From contig DCDL01000002.1 in NCBI GenBank assembly GCA_002316385.1, forward strand, positions 20,647 through 41,797: DNA of 21,151 bases, given 5' to 3'. Of this stretch, positions 8,897-15,395 are shown piece after piece. The position numbers and the translations under genes are program-made. How positions within the stretch are numbered: the stretch's first letter is position 1; each line of letters begins with the position of its first letter. The notes under the pieces are model-generated. The model had not been told where the DNA came from, made no database searches, and saw only the letters and a list, made by a program, of their open reading frames with translations. The stretch comes from Clostridium sp. UBA1056 (lineage in GTDB: Bacteria > Bacillota > Clostridia > Clostridiales > Clostridiaceae).

Positions 8897-10126
8897 TTAA
8901 ATATGTATTTCAACGGAAAGCATATCATTATTTGTTTCCATTAAAATATTACCTTTATTAGTACTAACTATTTTTTGCACATTATATAGGCCATAGCCTC
9001 TACTGGAGCTCTTAGTTGAATATCCTTGACTAAACATAGAAGATATATTTAATTCATTCATGTCTTTTACAGTATTTTTAACAGTAATTATATGCTTACC
9101 ATTGGTTGAATAATCTTCATCTATATACAACTCAACCAACCTATTAGAACTTTCCTTAGCCGCTTCTATAGCATTATTTAATAGATTAGTTAAAACTATT
9201 ACCATATCAGATTGGCTAATTTTTATATCCTTTAAACTATTATTAACACTGTATTTTATCTTCACATCAACTTTTTCAGCTTCACAAATTTTGCTATAGA
9301 TAAGAGCTCTTAAAATTATGTTGTCTATAGTCATTAGCTTTGTTAAAGTATCCTTATATCTTATATCCTCTATATACTTTTTTATTATCTTGCTAACTTC
9401 ATCATAGTCTCCTATCTGAAGAGTAGAATATATTACATTTAAGTGATTCTTATACTCATGCTCACTAGCTCTTAACTTCTCAATATATTCATTTAGGATT
9501 AAGTTATATTTATTTTGAATTTCTAGTATTTCATTTTCCCTCATGATTTTATATACATCCTTGCATAAAATCATGGTTACTATAATAAATACCAACAAAG
9601 CTAAAAATAATCCAACTCTTAATTTATTATCTATAAAATGATTATCATTTATAAACATTAATATTGTTAGAATTAAAAATAAGCTGACTATTCCTGTTAT
9701 TACAATTTTATTATTTAATTTAGGCATAGCTAAAACATTTACTTTTATATATTTAGCAAAGTAATATACACAAATTAGTGTAATGCAAAATGCCCCTAAT
9801 AATATTAGAGTTAGTTTTATACTTGTTGGATCAATATTTAGTATACCTACAACAATTCCAACAATACTTTCTGCTATCATTAAAATTAATAATGATATAA
9901 TTACCTTAATTAAAGCTTTATATAAAGTATCTTTATATAAAAATTTATTTATCAGAGTATATACTATAGTCAATACTCCAAGATTAACTACAGGTATATT
10001 TATAGCAATATTAAATACACAGGATAATATAACAGAAATCAAAATGTTTTTAATATCAACTTTATTGAATAAAGTATTGCAAATCATACATAATGTAAAT
10101 AATTCAAAAAAACTATTTGTAAGCAT
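8897..10126 (-). CDS. agrC: AgrC-like sensor histidine kinase (HPK10 type)
   Basis: This 409-residue membrane kinase would bind the extracellular cyclic peptide and phosphorylate the adjacent response regulator. Residues 1 to about 190 hold roughly six hydrophobic segments, the typical AgrC sensor. A helical linker leads to the phosphoacceptor box SEHEYKNHL, aligning His223 with the RHDYxN histidine of AgrC proteins. The GHKL ATPase domain shows an N box, LLNNAIEAAKES, near 310, and a glycine-rich SRGYGLYNV near 380. The gene overlaps the end of the response-regulator gene by 14 bases (10113-10126), so the two are translationally coupled. Regulator-before-kinase order is the reverse of the usual staphylococcal agrCA order. 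The double hairpin downstream ends the unit. Confidence 0.9.
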   Translation of the reverse strand: MLTNSFFELFTLCMICNTLFNKVDIKNILISVILSCVFNIAINIPVVNLGVLTIVYTLINKFLYKDTLYKALIKVIISLLILMIAESIVGIVVGILNIDPTSIKLTLILLGAFCITLICVYYFAKYIKVNVLAMPKLNNKIVITGIVSLFLILTILMFINDNHFIDNKLRVGLFLALLVFIIVTMILCKDVYKIMRENEILEIQNKYNLILNEYIEKLRASEHEYKNHLNVIYSTLQIGDYDEVSKIIKKYIEDIRYKDTLTKLMTIDNIILRALIYSKICEAEKVDVKIKYSVNNSLKDIKISQSDMVIVLTNLLNNAIEAAKESSNRLVELYIDEDYSTNGKHIITVKNTVKDMNELNISSMFSQGYSTKSSSRGYGLYNVQKIVSTNKGNILMETNNDMLSVEIHI

Positions 10127-10847
10127 TTATATACCCTAAAGTTTCAAACACCTTATCTTTATAATTTATAGACAAATCTGCTACTTCACTACTATTAATA
10201 AAGTATATTCTCCACAATTTAGCATATAGCTTATCTATTTTTTTTATATATTTTGTATTTACAATAAATGACTTATGACATTGCAATATACTATTTGACT
10301 CTATCATACTTAGAAGTTTTCCTAGAGATAATTTTACATAAATTACTCCATTGTTAGCTGTAACGATTTTGCACTTTCTAGGTATATACTCAACAAAAAC
10401 TATATCATCATGATATAGTTTATATGTTATCTTATTTTCTAGGCATATAAGGCTGTGCTTTCGATTATTATTCTCTTTAACTGTTTCATTCATAAACACA
10501 TTTATAATTCTTTTAATATCTTCTTCACTATATGGCTTTATTAAAAAATCATAACAATGTATATTTTTAAAGGCATCTACCATTTGAAATCCTTGACTTG
10601 TTATAAATACTATTCCTTTTAATTCATAGCCTTCAATAGCTCTAATATTTTTAGCTAAATCTATACCCGATCCATCTGGCAAATTAATATCAATAAAGAA
10701 TAGATCTATATTTTTTTCTCTAATAATCTTTAATGCTTCCTCAACAGAATATGCATTTAGGAGCTCAACATTATTATAGCTTCCTTTAATTAAAGTAGAT
10801 AAATTATTACTTTGAATAATATCATCTTCTATTAATAATAATTGCAT
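10113..10847 (-). CDS. agrA: AgrA-like LytTR response regulator
   Basis: The 244-residue product has an N-terminal receiver domain with the acidic pocket EDD at 7-9, the phosphoacceptor Asp53 in FFIDINLPDG, and a conserved Lys in LIKPYS near 105. A C-terminal LytTR DNA-binding domain follows, with YIPRKCKI, the CHKSFIVN segment and YIKKID. It would bind direct or inverted AGTTA-type sites when phosphorylated by AgrC. I place the start at 10847 because AGGGG lies 8 bases upstream. A TTG at 10865 is open in frame but lies within the -10-like and ribosome-site sequence and would add six residues before the first beta strand. Mirror-image LytTR-like sites lie just upstream, consistent with autoregulation. 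Confidence 0.9.
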   Translation of the reverse strand: MQLLLIEDDIIQSNNLSTLIKGSYNNVELLNAYSVEEALKIIREKNIDLFFIDINLPDGSGIDLAKNIRAIEGYELKGIVFITSQGFQMVDAFKNIHCYDFLIKPYSEEDIKRIINVFMNETVKENNNRKHSLICLENKITYKLYHDDIVFVEYIPRKCKIVTANNGVIYVKLSLGKLLSMIESNSILQCHKSFIVNTKYIKKIDKLYAKLWRIYFINSSEVADLSINYKDKVFETLGYINAYK

Positions 10848-10860
10848 CTTCATCACCCCT

Positions 10861-11020
10861 AACAATTATAACACAATTTGGGTAACTATTCAGCTATTAA
10901 CAATACTATATATTAATTTATTAGTTAAATATTAGATTTTCATTAATAAATTTGCTATATACAATAATTAATAATTACAATATGTGGTGGCTGAACAGTT
11001 ACCAGTTTTGTATAATTGTT
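10861..11020. promoter_or_regulatory. Mirror-image LytTR-like promoter arms between agrD and agrA
   Basis: Two arms of about 31-34 bases in inverted orientation flank a 95-base AT-rich spacer. Arm 1 (10861-10894) read on the minus strand gives GCTGAATAGTTACC, a short variable part, then TATAATTGTT running into the agrA ribosome site. Arm 2 (10990-11020) read on the plus strand gives GCTGAACAGTTACC, a variable part, then TATAATTGTT, ending in the agrD stop codon. Each arm thus pairs an AGTTA half-site, typical of LytTR regulators, with a TATAAT. The arms differ by a 3-base indel. The arm 1 TATAAT is so close to the agrA ribosome site that its use as a -10 for agrA is doubtful. Confidence 0.6.
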
Positions 11021-11177
11021 ATTCAGTTTTTTCTTTTACGTCTAATGGTAATTCAACTTCACCCCAGAAGAAGAAAGAAGGGAATTCTAATGCTACTTCT
11101 CCTACTTCCTTACCAGCAGTAGTTAATACATCACTCGCAAGTTTTCCTAAGTCGAATTTTTCTTTTAAATTTTTCAT
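11019..11177 (-). CDS. agrD: AgrD-like autoinducer precursor with serine in place of cysteine
   Basis: A 52-residue peptide that follows the AgrD plan: a charged amphipathic N-terminal leader (residues 1 to about 32, starting MKNLKEKFDLGKL), a short hydrophobic core PSFFFW (33-38), and an acidic C-terminal tail GEVELPLDVKEKTE containing the E-L-P signature recognised by AgrB. There is no cysteine anywhere, so the usual thiolactone cannot form. Ser34 sits where the cysteine is expected, so the mature signal would be a five-residue lactone ring Ser-Phe-Phe-Phe-Trp, in parallel with the five-residue ring of Listeria (Cys-Phe-Met-Phe-Val). Serine-based signals are known in Streptococcus/Staphylococcus intermedius and enterococcal Fsr. 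The start ATG overlaps the agrB stop (ATGA) and AGGGGG lies 9 bases upstream. The ring boundaries are inferred. Confidence 0.88.
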   Translation of the reverse strand: MKNLKEKFDLGKLASDVLTTAGKEVGEVALEFPSFFFWGEVELPLDVKEKTE

Positions 11178-11737
11178 ATTGTTTTCCCCCTGTTATTCAT
11201 ATAATATTCATAAACCATGTATAATCCAAAGAATAATACAAGATTTATGTATGTAGAGTTATTTATTACTCGAACTAAAATATATGTGAATAAATATATG
11301 AAACTTGTCCTGAATTTTAGCTTTAAGACTGTTTTAGGATCCTCGATTTCCTTAATCTTAGTTCTATATTTTGCTGTAAAAGTTGTAGCTACAACAGATA
11401 CTAATATTAATCCTCTTATCAATCCAGGTATCACCACTATAGAAGATAAAAAATACATAATCAAATATATACTTATAGTCTTTATAAAACATCTTGCAAA
11501 ACTATTACAATGTCCACCTCCAAGTTTAATTCTAACTCCCAAAATCAATATTGTAATTATGCAAAATTCAGGTAATTTATTAAGCATAAGGGATATTAAA
11601 AGTATGATAATAAATTTAATTCCTTCACCTATAAGAATCTCTAATCCATATCTAATTCTATCAAGATAGTATATATCTTCTATATTAGATTTTAAAGCTA
11701 TAAAATTTACTATCTTCTTTACTAAAACCCCAATCAT
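11174..11737 (-). CDS. agrB: AgrB-like peptide processing and export protease
   Basis: This 187-residue membrane protein would cut the C-terminal tail from AgrD and cyclise the peptide. The catalytic pair is visible as His76 and Cys83 in GGGHCNSFARC, with the same 7-residue spacing as His77/Cys84 of S. aureus AgrB. Several hydrophobic segments follow from about 36 to 68 and 84 to 180. AGAGGG lies 6 bases before the ATG. The stop codon overlaps the agrD start as ATGA, so precursor and processing enzyme are made together. The very short basic C-terminus (NNRGKTI) is usual. Since its substrate has a serine nucleophile, this enzyme should be of a type able to form a lactone. Confidence 0.93.
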   Translation of the reverse strand: MIGVLVKKIVNFIALKSNIEDIYYLDRIRYGLEILIGEGIKFIIILLISLMLNKLPEFCIITILILGVRIKLGGGHCNSFARCFIKTISIYLIMYFLSSIVVIPGLIRGLILVSVVATTFTAKYRTKIKEIEDPKTVLKLKFRTSFIYLFTYILVRVINNSTYINLVLFFGLYMVYEYYMNNRGKTI

Positions 11738-11769
11738 AATACCCTCTCTTAGCTTTAAGTTTTAACAAG

Positions 11770-11835
11770 ATTATACAATAGTTTCGTACACTTTGTTTAG
11801 AATTTTCACAACATTACCTATTTCATACCTGAAAT
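11770..11835 (-). promoter_or_regulatory. agrB promoter region
   Basis: On the minus strand TATAAT (11775-11770) sits about 33 bases ahead of the agrB ATG. No good -35 is present at 16-18 bases, which fits a promoter that needs an activator such as AgrA. Upstream, ATTTCA-TACC-TGAAAT (11820-11835) is an inverted repeat with 6-base arms, and AGGTA occurs twice 11 bases apart on the minus strand (11829-11814). Neither is a clear LytTR site. Confidence 0.4.
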
Positions 11836-11877
11836 TACTTATTATCTACATGAAAGCATCATTTATTCCAATTTTAT

Positions 11878-12363
11878 CTATTTTTGAAGTTCTTCTATTA
11901 ATAGATTAATTGCTTCTAAAACCCTTTTCTTTTGTTCCTCTGTGTTCATATTATTTCTAGCTTCAAGTAAAGATGGACGCAGAGATTGAACTGATGATCC
12001 AAACCTTTCCATCCACATATATCTTGGAACCATCCATGTATGAAAGTGGTGAGTTGTATCTTCATTATAAAAGTAATACACAGTGTCTATATTCAAAGTC
12101 TTTCTTTGTGCTGAACGTATCTTTGTTAATGTATTTATATAATCAATCTTTTCTTCCTCAGTTAGCTCATCAAAACATTTAATATGTCTCTTAGATGCTA
12201 ATATTACTAAGCCTTCAATGGGATATGCTACATCCTGATGAGCATGAAAATACTTAGTTTCGTATATTACGCCACCATCTGGTTCCACATCTCCACTAGT
12301 TATCGAACAACTTAAACATGGTGTTTCTACAACTTTTCCATTAGATAAAGTGATTTTTCTCAT
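11878..12363 (-). CDS. HIT family nucleotide-binding protein
   Basis: A 161-residue soluble protein of the histidine-triad superfamily, which hydrolyses or transfers nucleotidyl groups from substrates such as Ap4A or aminoacyl-adenylates. The active-site segment is THHFHTWM at about 104-111. The middle (nucleophile) and third triad histidines are present as His106 and His108, while the first triad position is Thr104. An N-terminal CLSCSITSG resembles the CxxC...SGE start of many HIT proteins. The start at 12363 is used because AGGAGG ends 7 bases before it; the ATG at 12369 is only 1 base from the ribosome site. No strong terminator follows. The substrate is not predictable. Confidence 0.9.
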   Translation of the reverse strand: MRKITLSNGKVVETPCLSCSITSGDVEPDGGVIYETKYFHAHQDVAYPIEGLVILASKRHIKCFDELTEEEKIDYINTLTKIRSAQRKTLNIDTVYYFYNEDTTHHFHTWMVPRYMWMERFGSSVQSLRPSLLEARNNMNTEEQKKRVLEAINLLIEELQK

Positions 12364-12405
12364 ATTCATACCTCCTGAATAGATCTATTAAAATAAATAG
12401 TTTTA

Positions 12406-12465
12406 AAAATTATTTATTTTAAGTATATAAAATTATTTATTTTAAGTATATAAAATTACTTATAT
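12406..12465. repeat. 23-base AT-rich tandem repeat
   Basis: Two identical 23-base copies (12406-12428 and 12429-12451), reading AAAATTATTTATTTT then AAGTATAT, are followed by a partial third copy (12452-12465). They lie about 40 bases ahead of the HIT gene start, where its promoter should be, so copy number could change promoter spacing. Confidence 0.7.
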
Positions 12466-12676
12466 TGGTATTTAGTATGTATATTAGATATGAATTTTAC
12501 CCATATTCATCCTACTGAAAATCATAACAGTTGTATGATATATATACATTAAATTCAATACTTTTATTTCAGTTCCATTGAATTTTAACTTACATGTCCT
12601 ATATTTAACCTTTCATTCCTAAATCCACATTATAAGATTGTTTTCAGTTATAATCATAGATGAATAACACACTTTC

Positions 12677-12768
12677 ATATAGAGGTGATTTACTTACAAC
12701 ACCAGTAAAATATTAATAGAAATGCTAATCTTAATTCCCTTTCATTAATATATAAAGCACCTCTATAT
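12677..12768 (+). other. Long-range 11-base inverted repeat ahead of the small membrane protein gene
   Basis: ATATAGAGGTG (12677-12687) and CACCTCTATAT (12758-12768) are perfect complements separated by 70 bases, giving a GC-richer stem in otherwise AT-rich DNA. The second arm ends 53 bases before the start at 12822, whose own ribosome site GAGGTG repeats part of the first arm. The CACCTC arm could therefore pair instead with that ribosome site, a possible translation switch. This is inference; the remaining part of 12370-12821 shows only the tandem repeat and AT-rich DNA. Confidence 0.4.
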
Positions 12769-12821
12769 CCATTTTACATTAATCTTATATTTAAAATCTT
12801 TTATTGTGAGGTGCCCTTCTG

Positions 12822-13004
12822 ATGAAATCTATAAGAAACGATTTAAAAATTGATTTAATAGCTTCAATTATAGCTATAATAATTTTTTTATTCTCAGCTC
12901 CTAAATTAATAAAAAAATCTGACCCTACTACAACTACATTTTTGGGTATCTGTGTATTACTACTTCTTATATTTAATTTACATAAAATTCGTAGTACTAA
13001 TTAA
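12822..13004 (+). CDS. Small membrane protein of 60 residues, unrecognised
   Basis: The product begins with a basic, polar segment (MKSIRNDLK) and has two hydrophobic stretches, about residues 11-26 and 39-52, joined by KKSDPTTTTF, and ends in a short basic tail. This suggests a two-helix membrane protein with both ends inside. The ATG has GAGGTG 8 bases upstream, and a strong hairpin terminator lies downstream at 13157-13213, supporting a real monocistronic gene. It faces away from its left neighbour and towards the pseudo-HAD gene. I do not recognise the family and suggest no function. Confidence 0.6.
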   Translation: MKSIRNDLKIDLIASIIAIIIFLFSAPKLIKKSDPTTTTFLGICVLLLLIFNLHKIRSTN

Positions 13005-13156
13005 ATAATTGACTTATAAGTTTATATAAATATTAACACCATATAAGAATATATAATTTACAGATTCTACTTTATAATATATAAGTTTTATTAAATTTCT
13101 ATATTATTTATCGGAACTTATATATATTAAATAAAGGCAATATCCCCCTATATGAG

Positions 13157-13213
13157 AAATAAAACACAGTAAACCGCTAAAAAATTAGATAGGTTACTGT
13201 GTTTTATTTTTAT
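13157..13213. terminator. Bidirectional terminator between the 60-residue protein and the FUSC-HAD gene
   Basis: AAATAAAACACAGTAAACC (13157-13175) pairs with GGTTACTGTGTTTTATTT (13192-13209), about 18 pairs with one bulge, loop of 16. A T run follows on the plus strand, and the A/T base of the stem supplies one on the minus strand, so it should stop transcription from both converging genes. Confidence 0.88.
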
Positions 13214-13245
13214 GAATAATAAATTTAACTTTTTAATAGATCATC

Positions 13246-14562
13246 TTATTTTTTAATCATTTTTGAATAAAATAGCTTTTTCATAGTTTTTATTACAGAA
13301 TCACTTTGATTATCGCCTATAATCTGCGAAGCACTTTCTTTAACCACATCAGGAGCATTTTCCACTGCGTAGCTTTTATCTGCTACGTTTATCATAGAAA
13401 TGTCTTCATTTACTCCAGCAAATACGACTACATTTTCACATTTAATTATTTCTGCTAATTTAATCAATGCGCTTCCTCTGGATACATTTTTACTATATAT
13501 TTTTAAAATATAATAATTCTCATTATATTTTTCATAGGTAACATGTATGTTTTTAGAATCACTACAGCCTTTAAGCTTATGATACAATTTTTCTATCTTC
13601 TCTAGATTATCAATAGCCATAAGGCAAATTACATCTATCCCTTGCGGTAGTTTACTATATATATAGTTTTTTAGCGGAAGTACTTTCTCTAGGTTATAAA
13701 ATCTTTTTTCTTCCTCATTTGTAAAATCACCATAGTAAATATGCATCACATCATTAATAATAGTATGGCTAAATATATTTATAGATAATTCATCACATAT
13801 ACTTAAAATTCTTTGAGTTGTCTCATAACTTATTCCCTGATGGTGAACATAACTTTTCCCCTTAAAGCTGTATATAGCCGCCCCATTCATTGTTATCACT
13901 GGTAACTTAATACCTATACTACTAACTATAGACTCTAAGGTTTCTGGCGTTCTATCTGTTACTAGTGTAACCAAAGCACCCTCTTCTATCATTTCCTTTA
14001 GCTTTACTTTAGCATAAGAACTAACCTGATTTTTAGAATCCATCAAAGCATTGAATAAAGAGCTTGCAAATAAAATCTTAGTATTTCTTCTCTTAGGTAG
14101 CCTCATAGCATTAACACCTAAGGCTACAAAAATTCCAATTAAAGTATCTATAATTCTATTTAAAGCAAAAGCATAAGGAACTACATCACTTCCGTGATTT
14201 ACAGCAACACTTAAAAACACTACACAACTAATATATGATGCTGTTTTTTGTTCAAGTAGTATAGTAGTATAAATTAAAGGTATAATAGCTACAGAAGTCA
14301 ATAAATATCTTAGCCATGGCATAGCTTCAGGTATAAATCTTCTTTCTAATAGTAGTACAACAACCCCAAAGGCACCACCAATTAAAGTCCCAATGGTACG
14401 ATTTAAGCCAACCTTCTTAGTACTTTCTACGCCTTGCTGCATACATAAAATTGCTGCTATAGCAGAATAAAAAGGCATTCCTGTCCCTCTTATCAAATAA
14501 ATTAAAAAACATATAAAGACTGCCACTGCCGACTTTATAATTCTCATTCCTATCCTTGGCAT
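13246..14562 (-). CDS. FUSC/aromatic-acid-exporter-like membrane domain fused to a degenerate HAD (Cof-type) domain
   Basis: The 438-residue product joins two families. Residues 1 to about 152 hold the N-terminal membrane part of ArAE/FUSC-type proteins, with several hydrophobic segments and the closing NRIIDTLIGIFVALGVN. Residues about 160-430 follow the Cof-type HAD phosphatase fold but lack its catalytic groups. Motif I, normally DxDxT, is S168-L-F170-N-A172. Motif II Thr202 (LVTDRTP) remains. The motif III lysine is Arg362 in SRGSAL. Motif IV, normally GDxxND, is AGVNED (382-387), so only the last Asp is left. It is most likely a sensory or ligand-binding pseudo-enzyme attached to a membrane domain. 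The reading frame is intact, with AAGGAGAG ahead of the ATG, so it is not decaying. The transported or sensed compound is unknown. Confidence 0.85.
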   Translation of the reverse strand: MPRIGMRIIKSAVAVFICFLIYLIRGTGMPFYSAIAAILCMQQGVESTKKVGLNRTIGTLIGGAFGVVVLLLERRFIPEAMPWLRYLLTSVAIIPLIYTTILLEQKTASYISCVVFLSVAVNHGSDVVPYAFALNRIIDTLIGIFVALGVNAMRLPKRRNTKILFASSLFNALMDSKNQVSSYAKVKLKEMIEEGALVTLVTDRTPETLESIVSSIGIKLPVITMNGAAIYSFKGKSYVHHQGISYETTQRILSICDELSINIFSHTIINDVMHIYYGDFTNEEEKRFYNLEKVLPLKNYIYSKLPQGIDVICLMAIDNLEKIEKLYHKLKGCSDSKNIHVTYEKYNENYYILKIYSKNVSRGSALIKLAEIIKCENVVVFAGVNEDISMINVADKSYAVENAPDVVKESASQIIGDNQSDSVIKTMKKLFYSKMIKK

Positions 14563-14597
14563 TAAACTCTCCTTCTTTAACTTATGATTTCTACTAC

Positions 14598-14606
14598 ATT
14601 ATAACA
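14598..14606 (-). promoter_or_regulatory. Extended -10 promoter of the FUSC-HAD gene
   Basis: On the minus strand TGTTATAAT matches the TGnTATAAT extended -10 element, 35 bases ahead of the start codon. No good -35 is present. The divergent plus-strand promoters begin about 105 bases further right. Confidence 0.5.
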
Positions 14607-14709
14607 CGAGTATTTATAAATTTTTATATCTAAACGTATTCTAATTATATGCATAAATCAAACCTTTATTGCATATATCTTTCTTGTTCCATGACAACCT
14701 ATCTTAATA

Positions 14710-14812
14710 TTGACATCTATTTCATTTAATCTTTATAATTATTCAAAATACCTATAAATCTTATTGACATTGATTTTATATATCTTGTATACATATAAGT
14801 ATAGCTATACTT
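14710..14812 (+). promoter_or_regulatory. Tandem promoters and palindromic operator for the 32-residue peptide and thioredoxin-like genes
   Basis: Promoter 1 is TTGACA (14710-14715), 18 bases, TATAAT (14734-14739), both hexamers perfect. Promoter 2 is TTGACA (14764-14769), 18 bases, TATACA (14788-14793). Directly after the second -10, AAGTATAG/CTATACTT (14797-14812) is a perfect 16-base palindrome covering the expected transcription start, the usual place for a repressor. The combination suggests a strong but controllable transcript. Confidence 0.6.
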
Positions 14813-14838
14813 TAACATGTTTTAGGAGGGACAAGCTC

Positions 14839-14937
14839 ATGCTAGAATTTTTTAAACTTATACCTATAATTATTATGATTATATTTCTTTGCATCGGAGT
14901 TGGTATCTTTCTGCTTATTAATAAGATATTTAAATGA
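14839..14937 (+). CDS. Small hydrophobic peptide of 32 residues
   Basis: The peptide begins MLEFFKLIP and is almost wholly hydrophobic to a basic end (NKIFK), a single membrane-spanning helix. AGGAGGG lies 9 bases ahead of the ATG and two consensus promoters stand upstream, which is strong support for so short a gene. It contains one cysteine (residue 18). The thioredoxin-like gene follows on the same strand 94 bases later and probably shares the transcript. It could anchor or assist that protein; I do not recognise a family. Confidence 0.6.
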   Translation: MLEFFKLIPIIIMIIFLCIGVGIFLLINKIFK

Positions 14938-15031
14938 TTTAATTTTAAAAGCTTTAATTTACCTTTTATAAGAATTAAGATAATATATGTATATAAACTT
15001 ATTATCCGAATCATATTAGGAGGTTCACATA

Positions 15032-15358
15032 ATGAATAATTTAGACTCTAAAGAAAACTTTTTAAAATTAATTAACACTTCCGAATTGCTTTTATGCTTT
15101 TTTACTGGAAAATGTTTTTGAGGAAGTGACGCCCTATTTTGTAAAGTAGATAATATGCTCTCTAGTTATCCTAAGGTTAAATCTATAAAAATTGATATTG
15201 ATGAGTCTCCTTCCTTATGTGCAGAGCTTTCAGTTTTTATAGCTCCCACCATTCTAATCTTTGCTCAAGGTAAAGAAACCTTAAGAGAATCTAGATTTAT
15301 CGTTCTTAATGAACTAGAGAAGAACTTAAATAGATATTATAATTTGATATTTGAATAA
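15032..15358 (+). CDS. Thioredoxin-like protein with in-frame TGA (possible selenoprotein or nonsense mutant)
   Basis: Read through codon 30 (TGA, 15119-15121) this is a complete 108-residue thioredoxin-fold protein: beta strand LLLCFF (19-24), redox loop TGKCF-X-GSD (25-33), helix, IKIDIDE strand, and the cis-proline segment FIAPTILIF. Length and order match single-domain clostridial thioredoxin-like proteins that end in a motif like NRYYNLIF. The usual CxxC is absent; the loop has Cys28 and then the TGA codon two places later. The ribosome site AGGAGG is 8 bases from the ATG and no frameshift or other stop occurs, so the gene has not decayed. If TGA is selenocysteine the centre is Cys-Phe-Sec. 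If not, the gene is freshly broken and only a fragment from ATG 15155 could be made. The downstream hairpin favours the first reading but does not prove it. Confidence 0.7.
15134..15149 (+). other. SECIS-like hairpin downstream of the in-frame TGA
   Basis: CTATTT (15134-15139) pairs with AAGTAG plus one G-U pair (15144-15149) to form a 6-base stem with loop TGTA. The loop G and T are 20 and 21 bases after the TGA, the same positions as the conserved GU in the loop of the E. coli fdhF SECIS as I recall that sequence. The stem is AU-rich and short, and lacks a GGU loop, so it is only suggestive. A second feature is CACTTCC (15077-15083) against GGAAGTG right after the TGA (15122-15128). Confidence 0.35.
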
Positions 15359-15366
15359 TATAAGAA

Positions 15367-15394
15367 AATAGGAGACATATTACTGTCTCCTATT
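15367..15394. terminator. Terminator between the thioredoxin-like gene and the GNAT gene
   Basis: AATAGGAGACA (15367-15377) and TGTCTCCTATT (15384-15394) are perfect 11-base arms with a 6-base loop. On the minus strand TTTTCTTATATT follows, a good tail for the GNAT/PBP transcript; on the plus strand the tail is weak (TTGTT), so it may be only partly bidirectional. Confidence 0.85.
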
Positions 15395-15395
15395 G

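Noticed and set aside
9783..10139. Open frame of 118 codons on the plus strand
   Set aside because: It is the shadow of the membrane part of the AgrC-like gene and has no ribosome site.
10895..10989. Invertible promoter segment between agrD and agrA
   Set aside because: It was considered because of the flanking inverted repeats, but the arms differ by a 3-base indel and several substitutions, no recombinase gene is nearby, and paired LytTR sites explain the symmetry better. It is kept only as an alternative.
11217..11669. Open frame of 150 codons on the plus strand
   Set aside because: It is antisense to agrB, whose catalytic His/Cys and operon context are clear. Long shadow frames are common in hydrophobic AT-rich genes.
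14805..15014. Open frame of 69 codons on the minus strand
   Set aside because: It lies antisense to the 32-residue peptide gene, which has a strong ribosome site and promoters; the minus frame has neither.
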